Shown here in pieces: positions 5,708 through 7,128 of a DNA stretch of 7,128 nucleotides. The position numbers were made by a program, and so were the translations under genes. Numbering within the stretch: the stretch's first letter is position 1; every line of letters starts with the position of its first letter. Location of the stretch: assembly GCA_023700845.1 (NCBI GenBank), contig JAMPYD010000095.1, positions 1 through 7,128 on the forward strand. Reading direction: 5' to 3'. The notes under the pieces were generated by a model that made no database searches, was not told the DNA's origin, and was given only the letters and a program-made list of their open reading frames with translations. This DNA comes from Elusimicrobiota bacterium (GTDB lineage: Bacteria > Elusimicrobiota > Elusimicrobia > UBA1565 > UBA9628).

Positions 5708-6063
5708 GCCAGGCCTTCCCGCACCCACCAGGGGCGCGTGTCGCGGCCGGGCGCGTGATAGGTAGGGGTGCCGTCGGCGGGGCACAACACGATCTCGACG
5801 ACTTCAAGCGGCAGCCGGAAGTGGTCGACCAGGGTGCGCACGCCGGCGGCCGTGAAGTAGAACGTGGCGAACCGCGGCCGCGACGGGTAGCGGTAGTCGC
5901 GCGGTCCCATCAGCACGTCGCCAAGCAGCGGATACACCTGGGCGGACGTCAGGCCGGTCGCCGCGTAGAGCGCGGCCTCCTCCAGGCCGTCGACGGGGAT
6001 TGTGAGCCGCCGGATCTCCGGCAGCGGGAGCGGCGCCGTGGGGTCGGCTACTTTCGGGTGCAC
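5704..6063 (-). CDS. Hypothetical 119-aa protein, GTG start
   Basis: I do not recognise this protein. It holds a helical segment EEAALYAATGLTSAQVYPLLGD (about 28-49, in two helices), then FATFYFTAAGVRTLVDHF (65-82), which looks like part of a small helix-turn-helix or winged-helix unit, and a Trp-rich end (RPWWVREGLA). The GTG at 6063-6061 is chosen because AAAGGAGG lies 6 bases upstream; the open frame continues to 6750, but those residues shadow the two preceding genes. It overlaps the 98-aa gene by 16 bases. The motif (Y/V)(F/L)TA.G sits similarly in the 219-aa protein two genes upstream, hinting at a shared small domain. Confidence 0.72.
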   Translation of the reverse strand: MHPKVADPTAPLPLPEIRRLTIPVDGLEEAALYAATGLTSAQVYPLLGDVLMGPRDYRYPSRPRFATFYFTAAGVRTLVDHFRLPLEVVEIVLCPADGTPTYHAPGRDTRPWWVREGLA

Positions 6064-6344
6064 GCGCGGCCTCCTTTCCGGGGCGACTCGTAGCGGGCCC
6101 GCTGGGCCTCGCGCCGGCGGTTCTGGCGCACCATCCGGGCGCAGGCGGCGGAGCGGCCCCAGTTGTCGGGCGGATTGCCGCCCTCGGTGATGCGCGGCCC
6201 GTAGCGGTGCCCGGTGCCCGCGGGACGGGGAAAGGAGGTCGGCTCCTGGATCGGATCCGGATCGCGCGGCGGCTTTTGGGCGGCGCCCGCGCGGAGGCCG
6301 AACGTAGTGGCGAGAACAGTGAGAACCTGGCTCAGACGACTCAT
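6048..6344 (-). CDS. Hypothetical 98-aa protein, possibly exported
   Basis: I do not recognise this protein. Residues 1-22 could be a weak signal peptide (MSRLSQVLTVLATTFGLRAGAA, with a possible cut after AGA or GAA), but the hydrophobic core is short. The rest is Pro-rich (KPPRDPDPIQEPTSFPRP), then strongly basic (MVRQNRRREAQRARYESPRK), which suits nucleic-acid or surface binding. The ATG at 6344-6342 overlaps the preceding stop as ATGA and has AAAGGA just upstream. The gene ends inside the start of the next one, giving a 16-base overlap. Confidence 0.65.
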   Translation of the reverse strand: MSRLSQVLTVLATTFGLRAGAAQKPPRDPDPIQEPTSFPRPAGTGHRYGPRITEGGNPPDNWGRSAACARMVRQNRRREAQRARYESPRKGGRACTRK

Positions 6345-7000
6345 GGTTTTCCTTTCGTTGCGGCCGCCGGAATCGGCGGAAAGTAGAGCTGCCGCTCGCC
6401 GAGCACCCGCGGCAGCCGGCCCTCGTAGGTCCAGCCCATCGTGCCGCGGATGCAGCCGCGCAGGACCATGCCGGCCTCGAGGTGGGCGATGCTGCGCACG
6501 GTGAGGACGACCTCGTTGCCGTTGGCCTGCGTGGCGAGGACGTTGCAGGACCACCGAAACACGCGGGTGATCTGCAGATCCTCGCGGTGCACTGCCGCCC
6601 GCGCGGCTTCCGCGGCCGCCCGGTCCGCGTCCATCTTGGCGCGAATCGCCGGCGGGATCGCGGCCTGCAGGGCCGGGTCGAACGTGGCGCAGCGGAGCGG
6701 CTCGCCGCTGTCGTCCGGCGGGTAGTCGGGCGCGCCCTGGCCGGCGGCATCCTCGGCCACGCGCTCGCGGATTTTTTTGATGCCCGAAGCGGTCAGCACG
6801 GCGCCGGCGGCGGTGTCGACGACGTCTTCGCCGGCGATGCAGGTCAGCCCCTGCAGTTGCTCCACCCGCTCGGCCGGCACGCCGAGGTCCTGCGCGAGCC
6901 GCGCCACGCTCCAGGCCTCCGGCTCGCCGCCGGCGGGGGCCGTCCCGGGCCGGTCCGGCGCCGCCGGTTCGGGCGAAATTTTTGCGCGCCGTTTACCCAT
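6341..7000 (-). CDS. Hypothetical 219-aa protein with N-terminal HTH-like segment
   Basis: First gene of the run; I do not recognise its family. A basic, Pro-rich N-terminus (1-28) precedes a helix-turn-helix-like segment WSVARLAQDLGVPAERVEQL (30-49) and VVDTAAGAVLTASGIKKIRERV (60-81, in two parts). An Ala-rich helix around 120-138 leads to a beta-rich C-terminal domain (about 141-205) with NEVVLTVRS and GMVLRG, where Trp and Gly recur. The ATG at 7000-6998 is chosen because GGAGGTG lies 4-6 bases upstream; an in-frame ATG at 7024 would place that site inside the gene. A role as a DNA-binding regulator is possible but only inferred. The leader upstream carries inverted repeats that might be its operator. 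Confidence 0.75.
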   Translation of the reverse strand: MGKRRAKISPEPAAPDRPGTAPAGGEPEAWSVARLAQDLGVPAERVEQLQGLTCIAGEDVVDTAAGAVLTASGIKKIRERVAEDAAGQGAPDYPPDDSGEPLRCATFDPALQAAIPPAIRAKMDADRAAAEAARAAVHREDLQITRVFRWSCNVLATQANGNEVVLTVRSIAHLEAGMVLRGCIRGTMGWTYEGRLPRVLGERQLYFPPIPAAATKGKP

Positions 7001-7003
7001 GGC

Positions 7004-7010
7004 GCACCTC
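7004..7010 (-). promoter_or_regulatory. Ribosome binding site for the 219-aa gene
   Basis: The minus strand reads GGAGGTG, spaced well for the ATG at 7000. It argues against the alternative in-frame ATG at 7024. Confidence 0.7.
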
Positions 7011-7023
7011 CGCCGTGGCCGCA

Positions 7024-7035
7024 TTCCGCGCGGAA
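7024..7035. promoter_or_regulatory. 12-bp perfect palindrome in the leader
   Basis: TTCCGCGCGGAA reads identically on both strands, 24-35 bases upstream of the first gene's start codon. It could be a binding site for a dimeric regulator or a small mRNA hairpin. Palindromes of this size in GC-rich DNA can occur by chance. Confidence 0.35.
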
Positions 7036-7046
7036 AGAACGAGCTC

Positions 7047-7085
7047 CGAATCGGTCCTTTGGACCAAATGATTCGCGGCCGAATC
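7047..7085. promoter_or_regulatory. Nested inverted repeats with three CGAATC sites
   Basis: CGAATC occurs at 7047-7052 and 7080-7085, and its complement GATTCG at 7070-7075. The first two enclose GGTCC-TTT-GGACC (7053-7065), giving an interrupted dyad with 11 matching bases per arm and a 4-base insertion (AAAT). The second and third form GATTCG-CGGC-CGAATC (7070-7085). Such an arrangement upstream of a phage operon suits a repressor operator or, if transcribed, a stable leader hairpin. Confidence 0.5.
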
Positions 7086-7097
7086 CGTCGGTGTCGA
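7068..7097 (-). promoter_or_regulatory. Weak sigma-70-like promoter candidate
   Basis: The minus strand has TCGACA (7092-7097, five of six to TTGACA) and AATCAT (7068-7073, four of six to TATAAT) separated by 18 bases. The -10 candidate overlaps the inverted repeats, which would allow repression. The host's consensus is unknown, so this is tentative. Confidence 0.22.
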
Positions 7098-7128
7098 AAC
7101 CCTCCCCCCCTCGGAATTCGACCCCCCC

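Noticed and set aside
7102..7128. Poly-C runs at the right end as a telomere or terminal repeat
   Set aside because: Only two short runs at the window edge, with no matching inverted copy at the left end.

Overview
The window is a strongly GC-rich stretch in which every convincing gene lies on the minus strand, so transcription runs from the right end to the left end. Genes are very tightly packed: five secure start/stop junctions are ATGA overlaps (6341-6344, 5704-5707, 3851-3854, 2304-2307, 1867-1870), two are longer overlaps, and only two stretches carry real non-coding space. Short unrecognised genes, a winged-helix initiator-like protein, a DnaB-family helicase, a small secreted lysozyme/transglycosylase-like protein and a zinc-binding HTH protein together suggest a bacteriophage or prophage early/replication module from a high-GC bacterium. 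No ribosomal, tRNA, integrase, capsid or terminase gene is seen. The host cannot be fixed from the sequence.

Layout in transcription order. 7001-7128 is a leader with nested inverted repeats and a weak promoter candidate. Then come five small genes: a 219-aa unknown (6341-7000), a 98-aa possibly exported protein (6048-6344), a 119-aa unknown with a GTG start (5704-6063), a 79-aa unknown (5468-5707) and a 77-aa two-helix membrane protein (5241-5474). A 146-aa unknown follows (4796-5236). The replication core is a 286-aa initiator/helicase-loader-like protein (3851-4711, GTG start) and a 516-aa DnaB-like helicase (2304-3854). Downstream are a 146-aa secreted lytic-type protein (1867-2307), a 107-aa unknown (1547-1870), a 309-aa zinc-finger/duplicated-HTH protein (605-1534) and an 82-aa unknown (21-269, GTG start).

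The most notable structure is a likely phage replication origin built into and just upstream of the initiator gene. Two arrays of a CGTTGGGTT-type repeat, with GGG cores spaced 11 bp apart, lie at 4745-4799 (in the only gap before the initiator gene) and 4321-4378 (inside its linker-coding region). They share a 32-bp block with three mismatches, displaced by exactly 400 bp. The internal array is directly followed by six tandem 9-bp units (4262-4315) of lower GC. This resembles the lambda logic of iterons inside the O gene next to the helicase-loading step, and it predicts that the 286-aa protein binds these repeats and loads the neighbouring helicase. That functional reading is inference; the repeats themselves are read directly.
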